Assembly: GCF_018334155.1 (NCBI RefSeq)
Contig: NZ_JAGXTP010000001.1
Span: 1,178,001 to 1,242,000, forward strand
Length of the DNA: 64,000 nucleotides
DNA from: Devosia litorisediminis
GTDB lineage: Bacteria > Pseudomonadota > Alphaproteobacteria > Rhizobiales > Devosiaceae
Direction of reading: 5' to 3'
Shown: positions 48,701-57,647 of the stretch, in pieces
Layout of the letters: every line of letters begins with the position of its first letter
Position numbering within the stretch: position 1 is the first letter of the stretch
Program-made: the position numbers and the translations under genes
The notes under the pieces: model-generated
Database searches by the model: none
Seen by the model: only the letters and a program-made list of their open reading frames with translations
What the model was told of the DNA's origin: nothing

Positions 48701-49186
48701 ATGGCTTTTACTGCCGCCGCCTTCAAGACCATCACCCGTAGCGCGCTTGTCGCCGCTGTATTGGGCGCATCCAGTCTGGTGGCTGCGCCGGCATTTGCCG
48801 AGAGCAGTTTCACGCTGCGCATCGAGGGTGGTCAGGGTCTGGCCCAGGATCAGCGCTATGACCGGCACAATAGCTGGAATGGCAATCCCGGCTATCGCAT
48901 GCGCTGCCTGACCAATCGCGAAGTTGTGGGGGGTGTTTCGGCCTATGGCTATGGCCAGGTGGACATTGTGGGCGAGTATGCGGATGATCGCCTGGAATTG
49001 CGGGCCGTCAAAGGCAACTGGCTCTACGGCATGCGCATTGACAAGTGCACGGGGCAGGTCGACCGCCTGCAACGGATTGGACGGGCCCATGGTGGCTATG
49101 ATGGTGGTCGTCACGACGATGGCGGCTATCGCAGCCACAGTCGCAGTGGCGGCGGGTTTCAGTTCCAGTTCAATTTCGGCAATTGA
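48701..49186 (+). CDS. Secreted protein of unknown function, paralogue 1
   Basis: 161 residues with a clear signal peptide ending near 'AAPAFA' (about residue 29). The mature part has a ~60-residue block with two cysteines 46 residues apart ('RCLTN...KCTGQ') and 'RAVKGNWLYG', then a Gly/His/Arg/Asp-rich tail. The block's strand pattern resembles PepSY-like folds, but this is a weak inference. The next gene encodes a shorter relative with the same block. AAGGAA precedes the ATG. Probably periplasmic; the two Cys may form a disulfide. Confidence 0.75.
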   Translation: MAFTAAAFKTITRSALVAAVLGASSLVAAPAFAESSFTLRIEGGQGLAQDQRYDRHNSWNGNPGYRMRCLTNREVVGGVSAYGYGQVDIVGEYADDRLELRAVKGNWLYGMRIDKCTGQVDRLQRIGRAHGGYDGGRHDDGGYRSHSRSGGGFQFQFNFGN

Positions 49187-49219
49187 TAAAAGCAGCGGGG
49201 GCGCAGCAAGGAGACGATC

Positions 49220-49537
49220 ATGGCCAAATTTACGGCTGTGCTGATGATGGCTTTAGCATTGGGGGCGGGCGCTGCAGCGCCGGCCCAGGCGCAAAGCTTT
49301 GGGATATTCTTCGGAGATGAAGCCTCCGACTTCTATCCAGAGCGCATAACCTGCCTCAACGATTACCAGATCCGGCAGGAAGTTGCCGATTTGGGGTACA
49401 CAAATATCTATCTCAATGTCCCCAACGAAAAACACGTCCAGGTGCGCGCCACCAAGGGTGACTGGGTCTATCTGCTTGATTTCAATTACTGTTCTGCCCA
49501 GATTGAGCGACGCGCCCGGCTGCGCCCGGCTGGCTGA
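49220..49537 (+). CDS. Secreted protein of unknown function, paralogue 2
   Basis: 105 residues with a signal peptide ending near 'AAPAQAQ' (about residue 25). The mature block matches the upstream protein: 'ITCLND', a GY turn, 'RATKGDWVYLL' and a second Cys 45 residues after the first. It lacks the Gly/His-rich tail. The gene begins 33 bp after its paralogue with AAGGAG upstream, so the two are probably cotranscribed and arose by duplication. Confidence 0.72.
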   Translation: MAKFTAVLMMALALGAGAAAPAQAQSFGIFFGDEASDFYPERITCLNDYQIRQEVADLGYTNIYLNVPNEKHVQVRATKGDWVYLLDFNYCSAQIERRARLRPAG

Positions 49538-50108
49538 TGGCCGCTTTGGGACAAAACCGTCCCGGAATCGGGCGGCAGATTTACGTTCCGTTTGCTTCTT
49601 GAAAGCACTTTCTTAAAGGCGCGCTGATAGACCAATCGTCATACGGTTTTTTGTTTGGAGTATCCGTATGCGAGCCGATCGGGATCTCAGTTCTGCGTAT
49701 CAGAATCCGAATGGTTCGGTTGCTATCGGTGTTTGGCCGCAAGCCGGGTTTTCCAGTATTGCGTACCGGCTGGCCAATCTCTCTGTCCCGCGTATTGGGG
49801 CACTTATAATGGTATCAGCGCTCTTTTACCTGGTCTGATCGGCGGCGAATTGATTTTCGCGGCCGGCTTGGCTATTGTCGCTCTGTTCAAACCACTCAGA
49901 CGACAGGAGGGCTGCATGATCGTTTTTAGGCATCACCGTCAGCGTGGCCCCGTCTTCGCCCTGCGGCTTCAACTGCAGGGCTGATCAGGACCTGGTTCGG
50001 ACGCACTAACGTATCCCCCATTCTGGTTTGCCCTTCGTGGCGGTCATTGACGACCGTCTAACGGCATTTTGGCGCCCCATGTCCGGCGCCCACCAGTGAG
50101 ATAACGAA
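49538..50108. other. 571-bp gap with possible short membrane-protein reading frames
   Basis: No gene of normal size. A 56-codon frame (49668-49838, GGAG upstream) ends in a hydrophobic stretch. The next hydrophobic stretch ('GGELIFAAGLAIVALF') lies in another frame at 49841-49888. A 22-codon frame (49916-49984) sits behind a strong AGGAGG. Either small genes or a decayed small membrane-protein gene. Confidence 0.45.
49668..49838 (+). CDS. Possible small membrane protein
   Basis: 56 residues from an ATG with GGAG 8 bp upstream. The N-terminal ~40 residues are soluble-looking, and the last 14 ('IGALIMVSALFYLV') are hydrophobic, ending exactly at the stop. A second hydrophobic segment with a basic end ('VALFKPLRR') continues right after it but in the -1 frame. 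This may be a truncated or frameshifted two-helix protein. No family recognised. Confidence 0.3.
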   Translation: MRADRDLSSAYQNPNGSVAIGVWPQAGFSSIAYRLANLSVPRIGALIMVSALFYLV

Positions 50109-51629
50109 ATGGGTTCGATCAGCCTCCGCAATGCTGGCCTAGTGGCCACAGAAACACTTTTCTCCAATCTGAGCTTTGTCATTGGCGATGGCGACCGTGT
50201 CGGCCTTGTGGCTGGCAATGGGCGTGGCAAGACAAGCCTGCTGCGCGCCATGGCCGGGAAGGGCGCGTTGAGCGAGGGCGATGTCGTGTGCTCGCGCGGT
50301 CTGCGGGTGGGCTATGTCGAGCAGGACATGCCGGCAACCAGCATGGGGCTGACGCTATACGAGATGGTGCAGGCAGCGCTGCCTGAGAGCGAGCGGGAAA
50401 CAGATAGCTGGCGGGTTGATGTGGTGCTCGACGAATTCGAGACGCCCGAGGCCATGCGCCATCGTCTGCTCCGTGACCTCAGTGGCGGGTGGCAGCGCAT
50501 TGCGTTGATCGCGCAGTGCTGGGTACTGCAGCCCGACGCGTTATTGCTTGACGAGCCGACCAATCATCTCGATCTGGGCAAGCTGTTTCAACTAGAGAAC
50601 TGGATCAACCAGGCCGCACGCAATATTCCCGTGGTCATTGCCAGCCATGACCGGGAGTTTCTGGACGCCACGACAACGCGTACATTGTTTCTGCGTCCGG
50701 AAGCCCCAGCCATGTTTGCCTTGCCCTATAGCCAGGCCCGACTGGCACTGGCGGAACTTGATGAAGCTGCCGAAGCCAAGCGCGAACGAGACCTCAAGGA
50801 GGTCAGCAAGCTGCGCAAGCAGGCAGCCAAGCTGACCAATATCGGGATCAATTCAGGCAGCGACCTGCTGGTGGTGAAGTCCAAATATCTGCGCGAGCGG
50901 GCCCAGAAAATCGAAAGCGCGGTGCGGTCGGTCCACAAGGAGCGTAGTGGTGACATCCGGCTAGGCAATAGTGGCGCACAAGCCAAGGTGATGCTGGCAT
51001 TTGAGGATGTCACGGTAAACACGCCGAGCGGCGAAAAGCTGTTCCGTATCGACAAGCTGCACGTGTTTCAGGGTGACCGGCTGGTCATTCTGGGGCGCAA
51101 CGGGACTGGCAAATCGCAGTTCATGGGATTGGTGCACCGCGCCATGACGGGGGCTGAAATGGCCGGGGTGCGAGTGAGCCCGCAGGTCGTGCCCGGATAT
51201 ATCGACCAAGCCATGAGCTTTCTGCCCAAGAAGGGGTCGCTGCTGGACTTTATTGCCGGCAATTATGATCAGGGCGACCAACGCAGCAAGAGCCTGCTGG
51301 CAACAGCGGGTTTTGCGCTGGAAAAGCAGGAACGGCCGATCAGTGAGTTGTCCTTTGGTCAGCGGGCGCGGCTGGGGCTCCTGGCTCTACGCCTTCAGGA
51401 ACCGAATTTTTACCTGCTTGATGAGCCTACCAACCACGTTGATATCGCCGGACAGGAAAGACTGGAGGCCGAAATTCTGGCCCATGGCGCGACCTGCCTG
51501 TTGGTTTCGCATGACCGCAGTTTCGTACGGGGGCTGGGGGACCGTTTCCTGATCATCGAGAACAGACGACTGGTAGAGGTTGAAAGTCCGGAGCCGTTCT
51601 TTGCAGTAATGGCGCAAGAAGAAGGGTGA
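50109..51629 (+). CDS. ABC-F family ATPase
   Basis: A 506-residue protein with two ABC ATPase domains and no membrane segments. Domain 1: Walker A 'GNGRGKTS', signature 'LSGGWQRIALI', Walker B 'LLLDEPTNHLDLG'. Domain 2: Walker A 'GRNGTGKS', variant signature 'LSFGQRARLGLLAL', Walker B 'YLLDEPTNHVDIAG'. The charged linker between them (about 220-290) is the ribosome-contacting region in this family. Such proteins act on stalled ribosomes; some give antibiotic resistance. The subfamily is not clear, and it is not obviously EttA or Uup. Confidence 0.88.
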   Translation: MGSISLRNAGLVATETLFSNLSFVIGDGDRVGLVAGNGRGKTSLLRAMAGKGALSEGDVVCSRGLRVGYVEQDMPATSMGLTLYEMVQAALPESERETDSWRVDVVLDEFETPEAMRHRLLRDLSGGWQRIALIAQCWVLQPDALLLDEPTNHLDLGKLFQLENWINQAARNIPVVIASHDREFLDATTTRTLFLRPEAPAMFALPYSQARLALAELDEAAEAKRERDLKEVSKLRKQAAKLTNIGINSGSDLLVVKSKYLRERAQKIESAVRSVHKERSGDIRLGNSGAQAKVMLAFEDVTVNTPSGEKLFRIDKLHVFQGDRLVILGRNGTGKSQFMGLVHRAMTGAEMAGVRVSPQVVPGYIDQAMSFLPKKGSLLDFIAGNYDQGDQRSKSLLATAGFALEKQERPISELSFGQRARLGLLALRLQEPNFYLLDEPTNHVDIAGQERLEAEILAHGATCLLVSHDRSFVRGLGDRFLIIENRRLVEVESPEPFFAVMAQEEG

Positions 51630-51733
51630 GTTATTTTATTTTGCTGTCAGTAATTTAGCGTCTCGATTGTGAATGGTTTGTTTATGAGTTCGCAAGCAAT
51701 CTCTTGCCATAGCGCAGTGTGGGGGAAGACGTT

Positions 51734-52396
51734 GTGGCTTCAGAACAGATTACAGCCTTGCAAAAGCAAGGTCAGCACAACAATGTTCGCTATGTAGGCG
51801 CAGTGACCGGGCGTTATATATTGTCCGGGCGGCCGGTGACGTCGGGTGAAGGCGCTGCGGTGCTGGCGTGTCGGCTCTGTTCTGTTTCGCCGGTGCAGGC
51901 TGTCATCGTCGCGCCGGTGCTGGCCCAACTTGCTGAGCCGGTTGTCGCGCACTTCCAAGACTTCGGCATGTTGCGTGGGTCAGTGGTGCGCAAACTGGCC
52001 AGTGGCTTTGTGATCGATCTGGAGCTCGAAGACGACGGTCGGGCGCGACTAGCAGCAAAAATCCGCTGGAAGAAGATCATTGTCAGTCGGCATACGCCGG
52101 ACAAACGTGAGTTCAAGCGTGTCCTGCCGCGCCATCCCCGTACCGTAATGACGCTGGGCGATGGCAGTACGTCGCCGTGCTTTGTCATTGATATTTCGCA
52201 GTCTGGGGTCGCGGTATCGGCCAGTCTGGTACCCGGAATAGGCACGCCCGTGGCCATCGGCGCGCTGCTGGGGCGGGTTGTGCGTCACCTCGAAATAGGG
52301 TTTGCGGTGGCGTTTCTGACAGTGCAGCCTTTGGAGCTGCTGGAAAAGCTGATGGCGCCCAAAGCAACCAGAACGATGTCTGCGGTGGCTGCTTAG
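51734..52396 (+). CDS. PilZ-domain protein, paralogue 1
   Basis: 220 residues from a GTG 5-6 bp after GGGGGAAG. The C-terminal half is a PilZ domain with the c-di-GMP motifs RxxxR (Arg125-Arg129 in 'KREFKR') and 'DISQSG' at 153-158. The N-terminal half repeats the fold pattern with 'ACRLCSVSPVQA', a degenerate second PilZ-like domain. The next gene encodes a close relative with the same two-domain layout. It probably reads c-di-GMP; the output partner is unknown. Confidence 0.85.
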   Translation: MASEQITALQKQGQHNNVRYVGAVTGRYILSGRPVTSGEGAAVLACRLCSVSPVQAVIVAPVLAQLAEPVVAHFQDFGMLRGSVVRKLASGFVIDLELEDDGRARLAAKIRWKKIIVSRHTPDKREFKRVLPRHPRTVMTLGDGSTSPCFVIDISQSGVAVSASLVPGIGTPVAIGALLGRVVRHLEIGFAVAFLTVQPLELLEKLMAPKATRTMSAVAA

Positions 52397-52451
52397 CTAC
52401 ATCCTTATCTTTCACGGATAAGAAGTCTTAAGGAACGGTCCCTACATTTAT

Positions 52452-52470
52452 ATTCGTATTGCGTACGAAT
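52452..52470. promoter_or_regulatory. 19-bp palindrome upstream of the second PilZ gene
   Basis: ATTCGTA (52452-52458) and TACGAAT (52464-52470) are perfect arms around TTGCG, 45 bp before the ATG. A smaller dyad CTTATC/GATAAG lies just upstream. Candidate operator. Confidence 0.4.
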
Positions 52471-52514
52471 GCCAAAACTCAGCTCTTATTGCGAGCGGAT
52501 GGGAGAGGGACCCC

Positions 52515-53195
52515 ATGTCAGTGAGCGTTGATTGCGGTGAATTGTCACCGCGGACCAGTTATGATTGGCACGATGTCCGTTTTATCGGTGCCGTGGCCGG
52601 TCGTTACGCCCTGTCGGATCGCAAGCGTCCAGGTGCCAACAAAGCTCCCGTCTATGCGTGTCGCCTGTGTTCGGTTTCCACACGTACCGCTGTTGTGGTG
52701 GGGCCGGTGGTGGGCGAAGAGGGGGAGGTCGTCACCGCACATTTTGATGCTTTCGGCATATTGCGTGGCCGCATCAACCGGCAGCTCCCGTCCGGTTTCG
52801 TCATGGATCTGATGCTGAATACGGCGGCGCGGGAGAAGCTGGGCCGCAAAATCGTCTGGCAGAAGAAGCGCGTTTACGAGCAGGTGGAAGATCGTCGCGA
52901 ACACAAACGCATCCAGTTGCGTGACCCGCGCACCATCATTTCGCTCGGCGACGGATCCCGGATACCCTGCTTCGTGATTGACGTGTCCAAATCCGGTATC
53001 GCGCTGTCGGCGCAGCACGCGCCCGAGATCGGCACGCCGCTGGCGGTGGGCAAGCTGGTTGGCCGGGTGGTGCGCTATCTCGATGTCGGCTTTGCCGTCA
53101 AATTCCTGCAGTTGCAGGAACTCGAAGATATCGAGGCGCTGGTGGTGCCGCCTGAAATCGCGCCGCTTGCTGATAGTGAGCGCGCGGGGCGCTAG
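52515..53195 (+). CDS. PilZ-domain protein, paralogue 2
   Basis: 226 residues with GGGAGAGGG before the ATG. The C-terminal PilZ domain has RxxxR in 'DRREHKRIQLRDPR' and 'IDVSKSGIALSA'. The N-terminal half has 'YACRLCSVSTRTA', matching paralogue 1. The two proteins align along their length, so this is a tandem duplication. Each gene has its own leader. A likely c-di-GMP receptor. Confidence 0.87.
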   Translation: MSVSVDCGELSPRTSYDWHDVRFIGAVAGRYALSDRKRPGANKAPVYACRLCSVSTRTAVVVGPVVGEEGEVVTAHFDAFGILRGRINRQLPSGFVMDLMLNTAAREKLGRKIVWQKKRVYEQVEDRREHKRIQLRDPRTIISLGDGSRIPCFVIDVSKSGIALSAQHAPEIGTPLAVGKLVGRVVRYLDVGFAVKFLQLQELEDIEALVVPPEIAPLADSERAGR

Positions 53196-53211
53196 CACCG
53201 CGCCAACTGCG

Positions 53212-53571
53212 CTATTGCATGATCTGGCGGACTTCGACTGTGCCTTCCCAGCCCGGCCAGAACTGCTTGTGCAACTCCAGAAACCGGCTGGCCCGGTCGA
53301 TTGCTGCCTGGCGACTGTCCACTTCATAGACCGCGTGGCCGCCCACCCATTCCTTGGTTTCAGCAAATGGCCCGTCGATCACATCAACCGTGTTGTCAGC
53401 CAGTCTGACGGTGGCGCCGTGCTCTATGGGGAGCAGGCCACCCTGTTCCAGCAAGGCGCCGGCGGCGGCGGCCTCCATGCCGAGCGCCATGATCGCGTTC
53501 ATCAGTTCGGCAGGCGGCGGTGAGGTGGTCTTGCTCGTCGATGATGTCTTGACCAGCGTCATGAACTTCAT
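53212..53571 (-). CDS. YCII/DGPF-domain protein
   Basis: 119 residues of the YCII-related family, with the marker 'VIDGPFAETKEWVGGHAVYE' containing the conserved Asp-Gly-Pro-Phe. The ATG at 53571 gives 'MKFMTLVKTS', the normal start. Members form small ferredoxin-like barrels, often near ECF sigma factor genes; none is present here. Function unknown. It lies downstream of glnA but beyond its terminator. Confidence 0.85.
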   Translation of the reverse strand: MKFMTLVKTSSTSKTTSPPPAELMNAIMALGMEAAAAGALLEQGGLLPIEHGATVRLADNTVDVIDGPFAETKEWVGGHAVYEVDSRQAAIDRASRFLELHKQFWPGWEGTVEVRQIMQ

Positions 53572-53770
53572 GGTGTGCTCCCGTATCAGGTTTGAAACGC
53601 GCGGATGCTTTTCGCGGTTCGTACTGTCTCGACGAGCGAGCGCTGCGCTTTTCGACACGCCCCACGGTGGTCTGGAAGGAAAATCCAGTTAAGGGAGGCA
53701 AATGGCTTTCAAAACGCCCGAGCCAGCGTGGATGGATGGCATTTGGAAGGCTGGCAATTGCGTCCAGACA

Positions 53771-53800
53771 AAAAGAAAGGGCGCCTCGTGGCGCCCCTTC
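53771..53800 (-). terminator. Intrinsic terminator after glnA
   Basis: Stem GGGCGCC/GGCGCCC with a 4-base loop. On the minus strand it is followed by TTTCTTTTT, 24 bp beyond the glnA stop. Confidence 0.8.
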
Positions 53801-53823
53801 CCAAATTTTTGGACCGTTTCGGC

Positions 53824-55233
53824 TTATGCCGAGTAGTACATTTCGAACTCGACCGGATGAGGGGTCTGCTCGTACTTGATTACTTCGGCCATCTTGAGCT
53901 CGATGTAGGCATCGATCTGATCGTTGTCGAACACGCCGCCAGCGGTCAGGAATTCGCGATCCTTGTCGAGGCTTTCCAGCGCTTCGCGCAGCGAGCCGGA
54001 AACGGTCGGGATTTCCATCAGTTCCTGGCGTGGGAGCTCGTAGAGATCCTTGTCCATTGGATCGCCGGGGTGGATCTTGTTCTTGATGCCATCGAGGCCA
54101 GCCATGAGCATGGCCGAGAAGGCCAGGTATGGGTTTGCCAGTGGATCGGGGAAACGGATCTCGACGCGCTTGGCCTTGGGCGACTGGCCAAAGGGGATGC
54201 GGCAGGAAGCGGAACGGTTGCGAGCCGAGTAGGCCAGCAGCACGGGGGCTTCGAAACCGGGCACCAAACGCTTGTAGCTGTTGGTGGATGGGTTCGAGAA
54301 GGCGTTGATCGCCTTGGCGTGCTTGATGATGCCGCCGATGTAGTACAGCGCTTCCATCGACAGGCCGGCATACTGATCGCCAGCAAAGAGCGGCTTGCCG
54401 TCCTTCCAGATCGACTGGTGGCAGTGCATGCCCGAGCCGTTGTCACCAAAGACTGGCTTTGGCATGAAGGTCACGGTCTTGCCATAGGCATTGGCAACCT
54501 GGTGGATGACATACTTGTAGATCTGTACGTCGTCGGCAGCCTTGATCATCGGCGCAAACTTGATGCCGAGTTCGTGCTGGGCCGAGGCCACTTCATGGTG
54601 GTGCTTTTCAACGACCACGCCCATGTCGGCCATGGCAGCGAGCATTTCGCCACGGATGTCCTGGGCGCTATCGAGCGGCGGCACGGGGAAGTAGCCCTTC
54701 TTGAGACCGATATGGTGACCGGTGTTACCGGACTCATAGGCGGTGTCGTTGTTGGACGGCAGTTCAGGGTGGTCGACTTCAAAGCCCACCTTGTAGGGGG
54801 TGTTGGAGTACCGCACGTCGTCGAACATGAAGAATTCTGGCTCTGCGCCGAACACTACGGAATCGCCAATGCCGGAAGCCTTGAGGTATTCCTCGGCCTT
54901 CTTGGCAGTGGTGCGTGGGTCGCGGCTGTAGGGCTGGTAGGTCAGCGGCTCGAGAATGTCGCAGTTGATGACCATGGTGGACGCGCCAAAGAAGGGGTCC
55001 ATGTAAGCAGATGACGGATCGGGCATCAGAACCATGTCGGACTCGTTAATGGCCTTCCAGCCACCGATCGAGGAACCATCGAACATGGTGCCTTCCTCGA
55101 ACAGATCCTCGTCAACGATCGAGCAATCGAGCGTGACGTGCTGCAGCTTGCCGCGCGGGTCGGTGAAGCGCAGGTCGAGATACTTGATGTTCTCGTCTTT
55201 GATACGCTTGAGGAGGTCGCTTGCGGTGGTCAT
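53824..55233 (-). CDS. glnA: Glutamine synthetase, type I
   Basis: A 469-residue GSI that makes glutamine from glutamate and ammonia. The adenylylation site Tyr398 is in '[11 protein letters not shown]', and the metal and substrate blocks '[18 protein letters not shown]' and '[16 protein letters not shown]' are intact. It should therefore be controlled by GlnE adenylylation with PII. It lies 91 bp downstream of glnB, with a stable hairpin between, as in other Alphaproteobacteria. A terminator follows. Confidence 0.98.
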   Translation of the reverse strand: MTTASDLLKRIKDENIKYLDLRFTDPRGKLQHVTLDCSIVDEDLFEEGTMFDGSSIGGWKAINESDMVLMPDPSSAYMDPFFGASTMVINCDILEPLTYQPYSRDPRTTAKKAEEYLKASGIGDSVVFGAEPEFFMFDDVRYSNTPYKVGFEVDHPELPSNNDTAYESGNTGHHIGLKKGYFPVPPLDSAQDIRGEMLAAMADMGVVVEKHHHEVASAQHELGIKFAPMIKAADDVQIYKYVIHQVANAYGKTVTFMPKPVFGDNGSGMHCHQSIWKDGKPLFAGDQYAGLSMEALYYIGGIIKHAKAINAFSNPSTNSYKRLVPGFEAPVLLAYSARNRSASCRIPFGQSPKAKRVEIRFPDPLANPYLAFSAMLMAGLDGIKNKIHPGDPMDKDLYELPRQELMEIPTVSGSLREALESLDKDREFLTAGGVFDNDQIDAYIELKMAEVIKYEQTPHPVEFEMYYSA

Positions 55234-55287
55234 TCGGTATTCCCCTGTCTAATTAGGAACTTTTGTTATTGGCACGGCTGGACGCGT

Positions 55288-55306
55288 GCGGGGTGAACTA
55301 CCCCGC
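55288..55306. repeat. Hairpin between glnB and glnA
   Basis: Perfect 7-bp arms GCGGGGT and ACCCCGC around GAACT. No U-tract follows. It may protect or separate the glnB part of a glnBA transcript. Confidence 0.45.
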
Positions 55307-55324
55307 CCAATGGGTTCGAAAACC

Positions 55325-55762
<438 letters not shown>

Positions 55763-55979
55763 TTACGTCAGTATGGCGGCGGTATTGCCTGCGCCGCCAC
55801 GGGTGTCTATGCCTAATTGTTGTGCAGTATGGGTGTATTTTGTGCGGAATGTCGATGTCTGTCGGTCTGGTCCTGCCTCGACGCCGCTACATTGGGCAAA
55901 CTGCCTGCCAAAGCCAAGCGGCATGTGGGGCCAGGGAGCAGAACCGCCCAGCAATCGGCGCAAATAGAGCAGCAAGGCT

Positions 55980-56007
55980 TTGACTGGCTTTCCGTCTTCA
56001 TATAGAT
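55980..56007 (+). promoter_or_regulatory. Candidate promoter of tRNA-Leu
   Basis: TTGACT (55980-55985) and ATAGAT (56002-56007) are 16 bp apart. The predicted start falls about 25 bp before the mature tRNA. Confidence 0.5.
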
Positions 56008-56037
56008 GCAACGCCAACCCGGCCAACGGGTCCTTTA

Positions 56038-56122
56038 GCGGGTGTGGCGGAACTGGTAGACGCACTGGATTTAGGTTCCAGCGCCGCAAGGCGTGGAGGT
56101 TCGAGTCCTCTCACCCGCACCA
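56038..56122 (+). tRNA. tRNA-Leu, anticodon UAG
   Basis: 85 nt including an encoded CCA. The acceptor stem GCGGGTG pairs with CACCCGC. The D-loop contains GGTAGACGC, the anticodon stem CTGGA/TCCAG holds the loop TTTAGGT (anticodon TAG), and the long variable arm CGCCGCAAGGCG marks a class II tRNA. The T-arm has GGTTCGAGTCC. It reads CUA and, by wobble, other CUN codons. Confidence 0.96.
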
Positions 56123-56170
56123 AATTTGGGATCTGGCCCTCCAGAGACAATGATCACGGGATTGAACCGA

Positions 56171-57550
56171 ATGCAGGTTACCGAAACCCTCAATGAAGGT
56201 CTGAAGCGCAAGTTGAGCGTTACCATTCCGGCCGCCGACTTGAACGAGCGCCTCGGTGCCAAGCTCGAAGAGCTTAAGGGCCAGGCCAACATCAAGGGCT
56301 TCCGTCCGGGCAAAGTGCCAATGGCGCACATCAAGAAGATGTTCGGCCGTTCGGCCATGTCCGAAGTGATGACCGACGCAATCAACAACACCGTCACCGA
56401 GACGCTGGACAAGCGCGAAGAGCGCGCTGCCGCCCAGCCAAAGGTTGATCTGCCCGACGATCAGGCCGTGATCAACGAAGTGCTCGAAGGCAAGGCCGAT
56501 CTGGCATTTGAAGTCGAATATGAAGTCCTGCCACCCGTCGAACTGATGGACCTCAAGGGCGTGCCGCTGACCAAGCCGGTCATCGATATCGCTGAAGACG
56601 AAATCGACGCCGAAGTGAACCGCGTGTTCGCGCAGAACCGTGGCTACACCGACAAGGGCGACGGCGCCGTTGTTGAGAATGGCGACCGTCTGGGTCTGTC
56701 GTTTGTCGGCAAGATCGACGGCAAGGAATTCGATGGCGGCAAGTCCGACCATGCGCACCTGACCGTTGGTTCGAACGAATTCATCCCGGGCTTTGAAGAG
56801 CAGCTGATCGGTTTCAAGAAGGGCGAGACCCGCGAAATCGAAGTGACCTTCCCCAAGGATTACCAGAGCGACGAACTGGCCGGCAAGAAGGCGACCTTCG
56901 AGGTCACCGTGCTGCATGTCGATGGTCCGAACACTGGCGAGCTGGACGATGAGTTCGCCAAGCGTCTGGGCGTTGAGAACGTTCAGGCGCTGCGCGATGC
57001 CGTCAAGGGTCAGATGGAATCGGCGCTGGCGTCGATGAGCCGTCAGCACATGAAGCGTCAGGTGCTCGATGCGCTTGATGATGGCCACAAGTTCGACGTT
57101 CCAGCCCAGCTGGTTGAAGCCGAATTCGCCACCATCTGGCAGCGGGTCGAGCATGAAGTGCAGAGCCATGGCAAGTCCTTCGAGGACGAAGGCACCACCG
57201 AGGAAGCTGCACGCGAACAGTACCGCACCATTGCCGAGCGCCGCGTGCGTCTGGGCCTGGTGGTTGCCGAAATCGGCAACAAGAACGACGTGAACGTGAC
57301 CGAGGAAGAGCATCAGCAGGCACTGATCGCCGAAGTGCGCCGCTTCCAGGGCCAGGAACAGCAGGTTTATGACTACTACCGTCAGAACCCGCAGGCGCTG
57401 GCTGGTCTGCGTGCCCCCGTCTTTGAGAACAAGGTCGTCGACTTTGTCATCGAGCAGGGCAAGATCACCGACAAGAAGATGACCCGTGAAGAGCTGGCCA
57501 AGCTGATCCAGGCCGACGAGGACGAGGTTCCGGCAGAACATCACCACTAA
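56171..57550 (+). CDS. tig: Trigger factor
   Basis: A 459-residue ribosome-bound chaperone. The N-terminal ribosome-binding domain has the signature 'GFRPGKVPMAHIKKMFG' (about 43-59). A central FKBP-type prolyl isomerase domain ('DRLGLSFVGKIDGKEFDGG') and a helical C-terminal domain follow. The ATG at 56171 gives the usual 'MQVTETLNEGLKRKLSV'; an upstream ATG at 56150 is possible. It is followed by a strong terminator. The clp genes often found next to it start only 4.3 kb downstream. Confidence 0.97.
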   Translation: MQVTETLNEGLKRKLSVTIPAADLNERLGAKLEELKGQANIKGFRPGKVPMAHIKKMFGRSAMSEVMTDAINNTVTETLDKREERAAAQPKVDLPDDQAVINEVLEGKADLAFEVEYEVLPPVELMDLKGVPLTKPVIDIAEDEIDAEVNRVFAQNRGYTDKGDGAVVENGDRLGLSFVGKIDGKEFDGGKSDHAHLTVGSNEFIPGFEEQLIGFKKGETREIEVTFPKDYQSDELAGKKATFEVTVLHVDGPNTGELDDEFAKRLGVENVQALRDAVKGQMESALASMSRQHMKRQVLDALDDGHKFDVPAQLVEAEFATIWQRVEHEVQSHGKSFEDEGTTEEAAREQYRTIAERRVRLGLVVAEIGNKNDVNVTEEEHQQALIAEVRRFQGQEQQVYDYYRQNPQALAGLRAPVFENKVVDFVIEQGKITDKKMTREELAKLIQADEDEVPAEHHH

Positions 57551-57571
57551 GGTGCCCTGACCGCCAAATTT

Positions 57572-57600
57572 AAAGCCGCCCAGAAATGGGCGGCTTTTTT
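57572..57600 (+). terminator. Intrinsic terminator after tig
   Basis: Perfect 11-bp arms AAAGCCGCCCA and TGGGCGGCTTT with a GAAA loop, followed by a T-run, 21 bp after the stop. Confidence 0.9.
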
Positions 57601-57647
57601 GTTTGTGGTGTAGAACAGGCCGACGATTCCCCGCCCTGCGAGTTCCC

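Noticed and set aside
51652..51733. An earlier GTG (51719) as start of the first PilZ gene
   Set aside because: Starting there would place the GGGGGAAG ribosome site inside the coding sequence; GTG 51734 has correct spacing.
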